Positions 7,417 through 16,687 of a DNA stretch of 64,000 bases are shown in pieces. Source of the stretch: UBA6176 sp032119375 (GTDB taxonomy: Bacteria > Verrucomicrobiota > Verrucomicrobiia > Limisphaerales > UBA9464); the NCBI GenBank assembly GCA_964430505.1, contig CAYSGH010000015.1:1-64000 (forward strand), in the 5' to 3' direction. The position numbers were made by a program, and so were the translations under genes. The notes below the pieces were generated by a model. That model was given only the letters and a program-made list of their open reading frames with translations. It ran no database searches and was not told the origin of the DNA. Numbering within the stretch: position 1 is the stretch's first letter; every line of letters begins with the position of its first letter.

Positions 7417-8487
7417 CTATTCGCGCCAGCCGTGGTTTTCCCGGACCTGGATCATGGACGCGAGGATGTTGTTCCACGTCTCCTGCTTGAGCATGACCTC
7501 GTTGGGGAACATGCAGCCGTCCCAGCAGATGTGGCGGGTCTTCTTGGTGACCTTGCCGGTGTCGTCGCGGAGCCAATAGCCCGCGTCGCGCGGGACGTTG
7601 AGCTTGCCGCTGGGGTCGTTGACGGGGCAGTGCTTGCCCGTCTTGTCGTGGGAGCCGGACCCCTTCACGGTCGCGTCGTTCTGGGCGACGTGGAAGTCGA
7701 AGGTCCACGGGCGAAGCGCGGCGGTCATCTTCTTCATGGCCTTGTGGAAGGCCTCGGGCTCCCAGTGGTACGACGCGGGGACGATGCGGTGCTCGGGGGC
7801 GTTGTAGCCCAGCGTGTACAGGAGCGTGTGGGCCATGTCGGCCTGGAAGCCCACGACCCTGGGCATGGCGGTCTCCTCGAGGGTCTGCAGCATGTACTTC
7901 CATGAATGCATGCCGCCCCAGCAAATCTCGCCCTCGGCGGCGAGGCGCTCGCCGTGGTCCTTCGCGATCTTGCCGCCCTCGCGGAACGTCTTGGCGATGA
8001 GCTTCGTGTTGGCCTTGGCGTTGGCGGCCCAGTCATGGACCGAGGCGGCGGAGTCGATGCGCACGACGCCGTTGGGGCGGACGCCCAGCTCGCGGAGGCG
8101 CTTGGCAATGCGGCACGCCTTGCGCACGGACGCCACCCAGTTCGCGCGCTTGGCCTCGTCGCCCATCGCCGACCCGTCAAACCAGACCGGCGCCACCACG
8201 GAGCCCACCACGAACCCCTTCGCGCGGACCTTGTCGGCCAACGCCTGAATGCCGTCGTCCGAGATGTCGATGTCCACGTGGGGGTTGTAGAGGAAGAGGT
8301 CCACGCCATCGAAGCGCACGCCGTTGACCTCGGCCTTGGCGGTGAGGTCGAGCATGGTGTCGAGGTCGATGCAGGGCTCGGCACCGGGGCTGCCCTTGCC
8401 CACGAGGCCGGGCCACATGGCGTTGTGGAGCTTGGGATAGTTGTTGGGCGCGGGCGCGGCCTTCTTGGCGGATGCTGCTTTGCTCAT
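7417..8487 (-). CDS. Sugar phosphate isomerase/epimerase-like TIM-barrel protein
   Basis: A 356-residue protein with the xylose-isomerase-like TIM-barrel pattern: GVRFDGVDLFLYNPHVDIDI at about 55-75, KGFVVGSVVAPVWF, a central GGMHSWKYMLQTLEETA, VGFQADMAHT (metal-ligand region) and RPWTFDFHVAQNDATVKG near residue 255. The C-terminus carries an unusual HICWDGCMF segment. The start is the ATG at 8487, giving an Ala/Lys-rich leader without a signal peptide, so it acts in the cytosol. Related genes occur in PVC bacteria next to oxidoreductases of sugar or inositol catabolism. No such partner is adjacent here, so the substrate is open. Confidence 0.8.
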   Translation of the reverse strand: MSKAASAKKAAPAPNNYPKLHNAMWPGLVGKGSPGAEPCIDLDTMLDLTAKAEVNGVRFDGVDLFLYNPHVDIDISDDGIQALADKVRAKGFVVGSVVAPVWFDGSAMGDEAKRANWVASVRKACRIAKRLRELGVRPNGVVRIDSAASVHDWAANAKANTKLIAKTFREGGKIAKDHGERLAAEGEICWGGMHSWKYMLQTLEETAMPRVVGFQADMAHTLLYTLGYNAPEHRIVPASYHWEPEAFHKAMKKMTAALRPWTFDFHVAQNDATVKGSGSHDKTGKHCPVNDPSGKLNVPRDAGYWLRDDTGKVTKKTRHICWDGCMFPNEVMLKQETWNNILASMIQVRENHGWRE

Positions 8488-8656
8488 GGCGAGGTGACTT
8501 GAAGTGGAGAGACGACTGCCCCGTGTTTGCCGCAAAGAGGCCCTGCGGGGCAAGAGCGAGTTCGGGCGGGGGACGAGGCGAGGCAAACGGGGTACGTCCG
8601 GCATTCTGGCCGCCTCGTCGAGCTGGCCCGTTGTCCGGGGGCCTTGGGATGACTGC

Positions 8657-8686
8657 AAAAAAGGGGCACCCCGAGTGGGGTGCCCC
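8657..8686 (-). terminator. Intrinsic terminator of the LamG protein gene
   Basis: Read on the minus strand: GGGGCACCCC, loop ACTC, GGGGTGCCCC, then TTTTTT. The 10-bp stem is perfect. It lies about 70 bp downstream of the stop at 8753 and would end transcription of the 1286-codon gene. Confidence 0.92.
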
Positions 8687-8752
8687 CTGTGCCGATGATG
8701 GGCTTGGGCTGGGATGCTCCCAACGGGAGCGGCCCGGGCCTTGGTGGCGTTG

Positions 8753-11700
8753 CTAGAGCTTCACCCGGAAGAACCGGAGGCCATCGGTGGGCGAGATCGT
8801 GGCGGAGCCGTTGCCGGCGCCCGGGACGGGGAGCCACGGGCCCGAGACGGAGGCGGAGCCTTCGAGGGTTCCACGGGCCCAGCCCAGGACGAGGTTGCCG
8901 CCCTCGACCTTGAAGGTGATGACGACCTCGGCCGGGGCGGGGACGTCGAAGCTACGGCCGTGGGTGTTGCCCACGATGAAGATCGACATGGCCTCGTACT
9001 CGGTGAGGGCGCGACGCCACACGCCCAGGTCGTCCATCTCGAAGGTGCCCGGGACGGCGTAGTTGCCGTTGGCACCTTGGCCGATGTTGACGGGAAGCCC
9101 GGTGTCCACGTTGAAGGCGAGGCCTTCGAGGCCCTTGGCATGGACCTTGACGCCATTGACGTAGGTCGTGGCGTCCCCGGCGCGGTCGAACACATGGACC
9201 ACATGGTTCCACGACCCGGTGTTGAGGACCTCTGGGAAGCCCGCGTCGTGGCCATACTGGGCGGCCACGCCCGGCCAAGGCGCAGGGTTGGCGCCGTCGT
9301 TGAGGCTCCATGACCAACTGCCGGAGGCCCAGGACGGGGCAACGACGAAGCCGGCGCCGCCAAAGGAGTCGGCGTTGTTGCAGAGGAATGGGAGGTCGCC
9401 GGGCTGCCCGGTGAACTTGGTCCAGAACGCCACCGAGAAGCTGCCGCTGCCGAAGGCAAGGTCGGAGGGCGTCCCGAGGGCGACGTAGTTGGCCTCCGTG
9501 ACGGCACCGTCGGCGACGGCAGTGTTGTACCGAAGGGCACCGGAGCCGATGCGGCCGGGAGTGAAGGCGGGCGAGCCCACGGCCGAGCCGTTGTTGCTGC
9601 GGCCGGAGGTGTCGGCGTAGGAGCCGTCGAAGGGCAGGTGGAGCACCAGGCCGTCGCGCGCGTCCAGGTAGGCCGGCACGGGCTTCACGGTGAGGGTGGC
9701 GGGGCTGGTGGCGCGGGTCACGTCGCCTTGCCTTGCCACCAGCTCATACGTGCCGGTGTCGCCGAGGGCAGCCGGGTTGAACGCGAGGCGGCTCCGGATG
9801 GCGCCGGGGATGTCCGCCCCGTTCCGGCGCCATTGGTAGCGGATGGGGACGGAGCCGGCGGCGCGGCCAGCGAGGGCTTGCTGGGTGCCCTCCAGGACCG
9901 TGGCCGAGCGCGGGGAGGCCGTGATGGAAAGCGCGGTGGGCGCGTAGGTGCCCGCCCGGCCGGCCGCCTGGAGGCGGGCGATCTCGTCGGCCCCAAGGGC
10001 GCGATCGAAGACAGCCACCTCGTCGATGCTTCCCCGGAACTGGCGGCCCGTCTCGCTGTCGGCGCCGATGCGCAAGGTGCCGTTGAACTCCTCGGGCCCG
10101 TGGTTGACCTCGTTGACGGCAGAGAAGAGGCCGGAGCCGTCGTCGAGGTAGATCGTGGCCTTGGTGGGCTCCACGACGAGGGCGACGAAGTTCCAGGCTC
10201 CGTCCGCCGGGGTGAGGCCGGAGCCCCAGTTGTACGTTTCGGCTGCGTCATTCCAATGATACCCGAGCTGGCCCCCGGTTTGGAAGTCGAGGCCGGCCAC
10301 CGTGTTGCCGCCGCGCGAGAAGATGAGGCCGTCGTAGTCGTCCTGGGGACCCTCGGGGCGGATCCAGCCGACGAAGGTTGCAGTGGCCTTGTTGAGGTTG
10401 AGGGCGGGGATGTTGACGGAGGTGCCGCCGTTGAGGGCATAGGCGGTGTTGCCGCCCGGGAAGCCCGCCCCGGAGGGACCTGCGGCGCCCGCCGTGATGC
10501 CGGCCTTGTTGGTGCCATCGCGTCCGCCCCAGTAATCGAAGGCCGTCGAGGCTCCGGCCGCCTCGTTCAGCCGCCAGTAGCCCACCGGGCCGGCATCCAC
10601 CACGGCGGCGGCAAAGACGGTCGGGGCGGCCAGGGTCAGGGTGGCGGACGCGGTCTTGGACCCGAGCGCGTTGGAAACGGTCACCGTGTACTCGCCTTCG
10701 TCCGAAGCCTGGAGGTCCGGGATGTCGAGGACGGGGCCGGTGGCGCCGGGGATGGGTTCGGACCCCTTCCGCCACGAGTAGGTGATGGGCTGGGTGCCGA
10801 GGGCGGCGACGGAGAGCCGGGTGGTGCCATTGAGGAAGCGGATGGCCGACTGGGGCGTCGCGGTGAGGACGGGGGCCGAGGAGACGATGTCGAGCCGGAT
10901 GGGTGCGCTGGTAAGGGATTGGGTACCGACCTGGGCGACGACGACATAGTCGCCCGCGTTGGAGGGCGTCACGCCGGGGAGGGAGAGCCGGGCCCCGGTT
11001 TGGCCGGGAAGCGCGGAGGCCCCGCGGTACCATTGGTAGGTGGGGTTGCTGCCGGCGGCACGGGCGACGACGGCGTCATACTGCACGTTCAGGCCCTCGT
11101 AGATGGGGTCGGCGGGCGACTGGCGGACGGCGGTGAGCGCGGGCAGGCCGGCATTGAAGAGCGCTTGGATTTCCGCCCCGGTGAGCGCCTTGGAGAGGAG
11201 GGCGACCTCGTCGAACCGGCCCTTGAAGATCCGGCCGCCGGCGGAGTCACGTCCGATTTCAAGGGGCACCCCGGCGCCGAAGTCGTGGACGTCATGGGTG
11301 GCGTTGTTGGTGGCGGAGGCCAGTCCTGCGGCGGTGCCCATGTAGAAGATCGCCTGGTCGGGCCTCACGGTCATCGCGACGAAGGTCCACTCGCGATCTG
11401 GAACGGTGAGTCCGGAGCCGAAGTTGTAGGACGAGGCGGCGTCGTTCCAGTGGTAGGCGAGGCTGGTGCCGTTGCCCCCGAAGCCAAAGCCGGTCGCCGG
11501 AGCGCCGGTGCCGCGATGGAAGAGGAGGGGAGACCAGGCGAGCTGGACGCCGTCGCGCCAGATCCAGCCGAGGATCGTGGCCTCGGCGGTGGTGATGGCC
11601 TGGCCTGGGACGCGGACGATGCCCGTGGACCCATTGAAGGCAGCGGCCCGGTTCGAGGCAGGGAGGCCGGCGGAAACGGGTCCCGTGACGCCCGGGGTGG

Positions 11701-12613
11701 TTCCTGGGAGGTAGGACCCGTCACCGACGGTTCCGAGGGTGCCCAGGTTGGTGGCGACCGGAAGGTTGATCGGGGGTTCTCCGAGGCGTTGGTACAAGAC
11801 CGGCGACGAGCCGAGGACGAGCGCCGGGTAGTTGCCGCCGGTCGTGGCGGCGTTGAAGCGATCCTGGATCTCCGAGGCGGAAAGGGCCTTGGAGTAGATG
11901 GAAACCTCGTCCACGCCACCACTCCACGCGAAGGCGAAGTCACTGCGCGCCCCGGCCACGAGGGGTGAATCCTTCGTGGCGACATAGCCGGTCGCGGTCG
12001 CGTTGGCACCCTCGACGCCGTTGACGTAGAGGCGGGTCGTGGAGCCGTCATAAGTGGCCACGACATGGTACCAGGTGCCCGCGTCAACCGGGACGAGCGC
12101 ATCCAGGTTGGCGGACGTCGCGGTTCCATTCTCGGCGAACATCCTGAAATTCCATCCGGTTCCGCCTCCCAGTTGGTAGAAGAGCCACCCGGTTCGCGGG
12201 CCTGCGGCGCGCATCGCGGACAGCGGGCACGTCAGGCCGCCGGGGAGGGCGCTTGGGTTGAACCAGGCCTCGACCGTGAACGCGCCATTCGGGTTGTAGC
12301 TGGGGCTCCATGGGGTGCTGACGCCGCCGCCGTTGACCACGATGGACGTGTTGGAGTCGCCTGCCAGCGCGCCCGGCAGGCCGCGCGCCGGGGAGCCGAC
12401 GTAGGCTCCCACCCCCAAGTCACCGGAGGAGCCCAGGTTGGCCGCTGGCGGCTCGACCGGGGCGGGGGCATTGCTGTCCAGGCGCCAGTACAGGTCGGGC
12501 GCGAAGGATTGCAGCGTGGCGGGGAAGTCGGCGAGGACCGGCAGGGCCGACCCTACGACCAACATCATGAATGCCGCCTGGATGGACGGCGTTGAGCTCT
12601 TGGACTTTTTCAT
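8753..12613 (-). CDS. Giant secreted LamG/Ig-like repeat protein
   Basis: A 1286-residue exported protein. A signal peptide (MKKSKSS, then hydrophobic AAFMMLVVGSALPVLA) is followed by LamG/concanavalin-like modules at about 30-255, 270-490, 680-890 and 985-1200. Ig-like modules (GDYVVVAQVG and GEYTVTVSNALGSKTASATL types) lie at about 500-580, 590-665 and 905-985, and a short C-terminal beta tail ends FFRVKL. LamG modules repeat FVGWIRPEG/WNFVALVVEPTKATIYLDDG-like strands. Such modules bind carbohydrates or host/matrix ligands. No PEP-CTERM or Por sorting tag is evident at the C-terminus, so surface retention is unclear. It is transcribed alone and followed by a strong terminator. Confidence 0.9.
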   Translation of the reverse strand: MKKSKSSTPSIQAAFMMLVVGSALPVLADFPATLQSFAPDLYWRLDSNAPAPVEPPAANLGSSGDLGVGAYVGSPARGLPGALAGDSNTSIVVNGGGVSTPWSPSYNPNGAFTVEAWFNPSALPGGLTCPLSAMRAAGPRTGWLFYQLGGGTGWNFRMFAENGTATSANLDALVPVDAGTWYHVVATYDGSTTRLYVNGVEGANATATGYVATKDSPLVAGARSDFAFAWSGGVDEVSIYSKALSASEIQDRFNAATTGGNYPALVLGSSPVLYQRLGEPPINLPVATNLGTLGTVGDGSYLPGTTPGVTGPVSAGLPASNRAAAFNGSTGIVRVPGQAITTAEATILGWIWRDGVQLAWSPLLFHRGTGAPATGFGFGGNGTSLAYHWNDAASSYNFGSGLTVPDREWTFVAMTVRPDQAIFYMGTAAGLASATNNATHDVHDFGAGVPLEIGRDSAGGRIFKGRFDEVALLSKALTGAEIQALFNAGLPALTAVRQSPADPIYEGLNVQYDAVVARAAGSNPTYQWYRGASALPGQTGARLSLPGVTPSNAGDYVVVAQVGTQSLTSAPIRLDIVSSAPVLTATPQSAIRFLNGTTRLSVAALGTQPITYSWRKGSEPIPGATGPVLDIPDLQASDEGEYTVTVSNALGSKTASATLTLAAPTVFAAAVVDAGPVGYWRLNEAAGASTAFDYWGGRDGTNKAGITAGAAGPSGAGFPGGNTAYALNGGTSVNIPALNLNKATATFVGWIRPEGPQDDYDGLIFSRGGNTVAGLDFQTGGQLGYHWNDAAETYNWGSGLTPADGAWNFVALVVEPTKATIYLDDGSGLFSAVNEVNHGPEEFNGTLRIGADSETGRQFRGSIDEVAVFDRALGADEIARLQAAGRAGTYAPTALSITASPRSATVLEGTQQALAGRAAGSVPIRYQWRRNGADIPGAIRSRLAFNPAALGDTGTYELVARQGDVTRATSPATLTVKPVPAYLDARDGLVLHLPFDGSYADTSGRSNNGSAVGSPAFTPGRIGSGALRYNTAVADGAVTEANYVALGTPSDLAFGSGSFSVAFWTKFTGQPGDLPFLCNNADSFGGAGFVVAPSWASGSWSWSLNDGANPAPWPGVAAQYGHDAGFPEVLNTGSWNHVVHVFDRAGDATTYVNGVKVHAKGLEGLAFNVDTGLPVNIGQGANGNYAVPGTFEMDDLGVWRRALTEYEAMSIFIVGNTHGRSFDVPAPAEVVITFKVEGGNLVLGWARGTLEGSASVSGPWLPVPGAGNGSATISPTDGLRFFRVKL

Positions 12614-12935
12614 GGAGTTCTATGCGAGACGTCCTCGAAGCCGCCGTTCGCAACATCCGCTTCCCAAGGCGGACGGCTGGTTCGGTGAACGTCTTGCCCT
12701 GAAAGATGGCCATCCTCCCGCCAAACGTCCCGTTCAAAAAGGGGCTGGATGACCCTGACGCCGCCCGGGTGCGTCCGCGCCGGGATCCTCGTTGCCTTCG
12801 GGGGTGCAGGGTGGCCGGGAAAGCGTGCCCAGGGGATGGGGAGCCTCGCTTGCGGCCGGGCGGACGGTCCGCCGGGAGCCATCCCCACCGCGTGGGCGTG
12901 AAACCTTTTCGTACGCCGGGCCTCTTCAGTTTTGC
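12614..12935. other. Divergent promoter region, no gene seen
   Basis: A 322-bp gap between the LamG protein gene (minus) and the esterase gene (plus). I find no RNA gene or convincing small frame. It should hold both promoters. Confidence 0.45.
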
Positions 12936-14075
12936 ATGAAGCTTCCCTTGCTGGTCGCCGTGGTCCTCGGCTGCGCCCATGCGCTGGCCCAGGATGCCAA
13001 GAAGTCCCCCGCCGCCACCCCGCCTCGGGCCGCCCGCCCCACCCCCATCCAGTCGCCCGAGCTCCACCCGGACGGCTCCGTAACGTTCCGGTTGCGCGCG
13101 CCCAAGGCCACGGAGGTCAAGGTCTCGGGGCAGTTTGGGAAGGAGACGGCGCTGGCCCGGGACGAGAACGCCCAGGACGCCGGGTTGTGGACGGCGACGA
13201 TCCCGAACGTCCCGACGGGCGTTCACGAGTATCGGTTCGTGGTGGATGGCCTTGCGGTGATTGACCCGCAAAACCCGTGGGTGAAGCCGCAGCGCTGGCC
13301 GAACACCAGCATCCTGCATGTTCCCGCAAACCCGCCCGCGCCCTGGGACCTCCAGGACATCCCGCACGGCACCGTCCACCTGCACGACTACCGCTCGAAG
13401 GCCCTCGGCGCATGGCGCCGGGTGGTCATCTACACGCCGCCCTCCTATCCCAAGGGCGGCAAGCTCCCCGTCCTGTACCTGTCCCATGGCTACAGCGACA
13501 ACGAGGGCTCCTGGACCGTGCATGGGAAGGCGCATTGGATCCTGGACGCCCTCATCGCCTCCGGGCGCGCCCAGCCCATGATCGTGGTCATGCCCGACGC
13601 CCATCCCATCGCGCCGGGATCCATCGGGTTCGAGGAGTACGCACCCAAGAACTCGGCGGCCCTGTGCGACGAACTGGTGCAAGACCTGATCCCGTTGGTG
13701 GAGTCGAACTACCGCGTGGTGAACAAGCCGTCGGCGCGCGCCTTCGCCGGATTGTCGATGGGCGGGCACCATGCCTTCACCGTGGCGCTCAACCACCACG
13801 ACCGGTTCCATTGGATCGGTGCGTTCAGCGCGGCGCCGCCCAAGCGCGAGACGGTCACGGCCGGCCTCGAGGCATCCAAGGCCGTGAACCAACACCTTCG
13901 CCTCCTCTGGGTGGCGTGCGGCAACAAGGACTTCCTCATCGAGCAGAACCGGTCGTTCCACGGCCTCCTGGACTCCGAGGGCGTCCGGCATGAGTACGTC
14001 GAGACCGAGGGCGACCATTCCTGGCCGGTGTGGCGCCGGTACCTGACGGACTTCGTCCCGAAGCTCTTCCGGTAG
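12936..14075 (+). CDS. Exported esterase with N-terminal E-set domain (EstD/Fes-like)
   Basis: A 379-residue protein with a signal peptide (MKLPLLVAVVLGCAHALAQ), an E-set/CBM48-like domain at about 40-125 (VTFRLRAPKATEVKVSGQFG, VHEYRFVVDG) and an alpha/beta hydrolase domain of the esterase D/feruloyl esterase group at about 140-375. Landmarks are RRVVIYTPPSYP, YLSHGYSDN, the nucleophile elbow GLSMGGH, an acidic region near CGNKDF and the catalytic His in EGDHSW. Relatives hydrolyse acetyl or feruloyl esters on plant polysaccharides, consistent with the saprophytic look of the window. The ATG at 12936 is chosen because it starts the signal peptide. Confidence 0.88.
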   Translation: MKLPLLVAVVLGCAHALAQDAKKSPAATPPRAARPTPIQSPELHPDGSVTFRLRAPKATEVKVSGQFGKETALARDENAQDAGLWTATIPNVPTGVHEYRFVVDGLAVIDPQNPWVKPQRWPNTSILHVPANPPAPWDLQDIPHGTVHLHDYRSKALGAWRRVVIYTPPSYPKGGKLPVLYLSHGYSDNEGSWTVHGKAHWILDALIASGRAQPMIVVMPDAHPIAPGSIGFEEYAPKNSAALCDELVQDLIPLVESNYRVVNKPSARAFAGLSMGGHHAFTVALNHHDRFHWIGAFSAAPPKRETVTAGLEASKAVNQHLRLLWVACGNKDFLIEQNRSFHGLLDSEGVRHEYVETEGDHSWPVWRRYLTDFVPKLFR

Positions 14076-14082
14076 GGGCCCG

Positions 14083-14601
14083 ATGAACGACGAGGTCCGG
14101 CGGTTGATCGAGGTGCATCGGCTCGCGCCGTTGCCGGTGGAGGGGACGTTGTTCCGGGGCACGTGGCGGTCGCGTCGCGAGCTTCCGAACGGCAAGCCCA
14201 TGGGGACGGCGATGATCGGGCTTTATTGCGAGGATCCACCGAGCCTCTCGTTGTTTCACCGGTTGACGGAGGACGAGGTGTGGCACTTCTACGGCGGCGG
14301 GCCCATCCGCCTCATCCTGCTGCATCCGGACGGGCGGGACGAGGATGTGTACCTGGGGCATGGGCCCGGGCAGCACGTGCAATACGTGATCCCGGCGGGG
14401 ACGTGGCAGGCAGGCCATGTGGTGGCCGGGGGCGGCCATGCGTTGTTTGGGTGCACGCTCGCGCCGGGTTTCGTGGACGCGATGTTCGAGGGGGGCACGC
14501 GGGCGGCGTTGATGCGGGATTATCCCCGGCGTGCCCCGGACATCGAGCGCCTCGCCTGCCCCGACCACGAGACCCGGATGCCGGGGAACGTGGCGACGTA
14601 G
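14083..14601 (+). CDS. Cupin family protein (DUF985/cupin_5)
   Basis: A 172-residue cytosolic beta-barrel protein. It matches the DUF985 cupins: LIEVHRLAPLPVEGTLFRGT at the N-terminus, MIGLYCEDPPSLSLFHRLTE, DEVWHFYGGGPIRL and YVIPAGTWQAGHVV, followed by GCTLAPGF. Biochemical role is not established for most members, though sugar-epimerase-like or metal-binding functions are suggested by the fold. It begins 7 bp after the esterase stop, so the two are likely co-transcribed. Confidence 0.9.
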   Translation: MNDEVRRLIEVHRLAPLPVEGTLFRGTWRSRRELPNGKPMGTAMIGLYCEDPPSLSLFHRLTEDEVWHFYGGGPIRLILLHPDGRDEDVYLGHGPGQHVQYVIPAGTWQAGHVVAGGGHALFGCTLAPGFVDAMFEGGTRAALMRDYPRRAPDIERLACPDHETRMPGNVAT

Positions 14602-14681
14602 GCGGGCGCGGGTGTCTGCCGAGGTGGGCGCCGGGAAGCCCGTGCTTGCCTCGGCCGACGTCGTCCATAGGCTGGCCCCAC

Positions 14682-15065
14682 ATGACGTCGCAGCTTCAAC
14701 AGTACCTGCCAGTCCTCATGTTCCTGCTCGTGGCCATTGGCTTCGCGGGCGGGACGCTGGCGTTTTCCGTGATCGCGGGGAAGACGGGTCGCCGCACCAA
14801 GGTGAAGGACTCGGCCTATGAGTGCGGGATGTTGCCCGAGGGCCATGGGTCGGCGCGGTTGTCGGTGAAGTTCTACCTGGTGGCGCTGCTGTTCGTGCTC
14901 TTCGACATCGAGGTGGTGTTCATGTACCCGTGGGCAGTGACGTACCGCGAGATGCTCAAGTCCGACGCGGCGTTGGTCCTGGGCGGCATGCTTTCGTTCC
15001 TGGGCATTTTGTTCGTTGGGTACCTTTACGCCCTCAAGAAGCAGGCATTCGACTGGAAGCGGTGA
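14682..15065 (+). CDS. nuoA: NADH-quinone oxidoreductase subunit A (solitary)
   Basis: A 127-residue membrane subunit of complex I with three transmembrane helices. Diagnostic parts are KDSAYECGMLPEGHGSARLS (conserved ECG loop), VKFYLVALLFVLFDIEVVFM and PWAVTY. Residue length is normal. It stands alone: no nuoB or other nuo genes are nearby, whereas nuoA usually heads the operon. This may be a second, orphan copy or a scattered subunit. Confidence 0.93.
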   Translation: MTSQLQQYLPVLMFLLVAIGFAGGTLAFSVIAGKTGRRTKVKDSAYECGMLPEGHGSARLSVKFYLVALLFVLFDIEVVFMYPWAVTYREMLKSDAALVLGGMLSFLGILFVGYLYALKKQAFDWKR

Positions 15066-15166
15066 GTCGGGTTCGAGGGCGGCGACCGTCCCCCAGCCGC
15101 GTCCAAGCCTTTCCGCCCTCTTCCCAGCAAGCATGTCTTTGGCGGCGAGAGCCGCGCCTTCGTCCC

Positions 15167-16606
15167 ATGACCGTGAACATCAAGTTTGGAACCAGCGGTT
15201 GGCGCGGGTTGATTGCCCGCGACTTCACCTTCGACAACGTCCGCGTGGCCGCCCAAGGGGTCGCGCAATGGTGGAGGGCGGAACTCGACCGGCCGGGGTC
15301 GCCCATCCACGGGCGCAAGCCGGTGGTGATCCTGGGCCACGACACCCGGTTCCTTGGACGGGAGTTTGCCCTGGCGGTCGCGGAGGTCCTGGCGGCATCG
15401 GGGCTTCAACCCCTGCTGTGCGAGCGCGACACCCCCACGCCGGTCATCGCCCACACCATCCGCAAGCGGAAGGCCATCGGCGGGGTCAACATGACCGCCA
15501 GCCACAACCCGGCGGAGTACCAAGGCTTCAAGTTCTCGGTCCACAACGGCGCCGGCGCGCCCCCGGAGGTCACCCGCGAGGTCGAGGCCAACATCCGCCA
15601 GCTCCAGCAACAGGGCTGGTCCTTCCAGGGGGCCATCGTCGGCACCTACCCCTGCAAGACCTTCAACCCCGCGCCCGACTACTTCGCGCAGGTGCGGCGC
15701 CTCATTGACTTCGAGGCCATCCGCAAGGCCCGGCTCAAGGTCGCGGCGGAGTTCATGTATGGGACCGGGCGCGGCTACCTGGACACCTTGCTGGAGGAGG
15801 ACGGCGGGGCGCGCGTCCTGCGATTTCACGACACCTTGAACCCCTTGTTCGGCGGGCATCATCCCGAGCCCAACGCCGAGGGAATGGCGGCCGCGCGACA
15901 GGCCATCCTCGAAGGCAAGGCACAGCTCGGCCTTGGGCTAGATGGCGACGCCGACCGCTTCGGCATCGTGGACCGGGACGGCACCTGGCTCACGCCCAAC
16001 CAAGTCCTTGCCCTCGCCCTTTATCACCTCCGGAAAAACCGCGGATGGAACGGCTCCGTCGTCCGGACGGTTCCCACCAGCCACCAAGTGGACGCCGTCG
16101 CGCGCCTTCTCGACGTCCGGGTCCACGAGACGCCCGTCGGCTTCAAGTACATCGGGGCGCTCATGGAATCCGAGGCCGTCATCGTGGGCGGGGAGGAGTC
16201 TGGCGGGCTGAGCGTAAAGGGGCACGTCCCCGAGAAAGACGGCATCCTGGCCTGCCTGCTGATGGCCGAGTTGGTGGCAGTGGAGCGGCGCCCGCTTGGG
16301 GCCGTCCTTGCGGACCTGTCACGGCAGGCGGGGGAATTTCACACCGACCGCATCAACGTGGCGGTGCCGCCGGAACGCAAGGAGGCGCTGCTGGCACGGC
16401 TCGCCCAAGGCATGGACACGTTCGCGGGCAAGCCCGTGCGCGAGTTCGTCACGAAGGATGGCTTCAAGTTCGTCCTTCCCAACGATGAATGGGTCGCGTT
16501 TCGCGCGTCCGGGACGGAGCCCCTCGTGCGTTGCTACCTGGAGGCGAAGTCCACGGTCGGCCTGCGCAAGCTCGCAACCGCCGCGCGCAAGGTCCTGACG
16601 GCCTGA
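15167..16606 (+). CDS. Phosphoglucomutase/phosphomannomutase family protein
   Basis: A 479-residue alpha-D-phosphohexomutase that moves phosphate between C1 and C6 of hexose phosphates. All four signature loops are visible: the phosphoserine loop MTASHNPAEYQG, the metal loop LGLDGDADRFG, the sugar-specificity loop GGEESGGL and the phosphate-binding loop FRASGTEPLVR. The N-terminus begins IKFGTSGWRGLIARDF. The GEESGG loop fits glucose and mannose substrates, and I cannot say which it uses. The ATG at 15167 starts this motif directly. A frame from 14822 is an overlap shadow. Confidence 0.93.
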   Translation: MTVNIKFGTSGWRGLIARDFTFDNVRVAAQGVAQWWRAELDRPGSPIHGRKPVVILGHDTRFLGREFALAVAEVLAASGLQPLLCERDTPTPVIAHTIRKRKAIGGVNMTASHNPAEYQGFKFSVHNGAGAPPEVTREVEANIRQLQQQGWSFQGAIVGTYPCKTFNPAPDYFAQVRRLIDFEAIRKARLKVAAEFMYGTGRGYLDTLLEEDGGARVLRFHDTLNPLFGGHHPEPNAEGMAAARQAILEGKAQLGLGLDGDADRFGIVDRDGTWLTPNQVLALALYHLRKNRGWNGSVVRTVPTSHQVDAVARLLDVRVHETPVGFKYIGALMESEAVIVGGEESGGLSVKGHVPEKDGILACLLMAELVAVERRPLGAVLADLSRQAGEFHTDRINVAVPPERKEALLARLAQGMDTFAGKPVREFVTKDGFKFVLPNDEWVAFRASGTEPLVRCYLEAKSTVGLRKLATAARKVLTA

Positions 16607-16687
16607 CGTCCGACCTCGCGATGGCGGAGGCGGCTCGCGAGTTTCGCTCCGAACGGGAATGGAAGGCATCCACGGCCAACGAGCCGT

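Noticed and set aside
9638..11968. 776-codon plus-strand frame opposite the LamG protein
   Set aside because: Same GC-driven shadow effect. The LamG and Ig domains lie in the minus frame.
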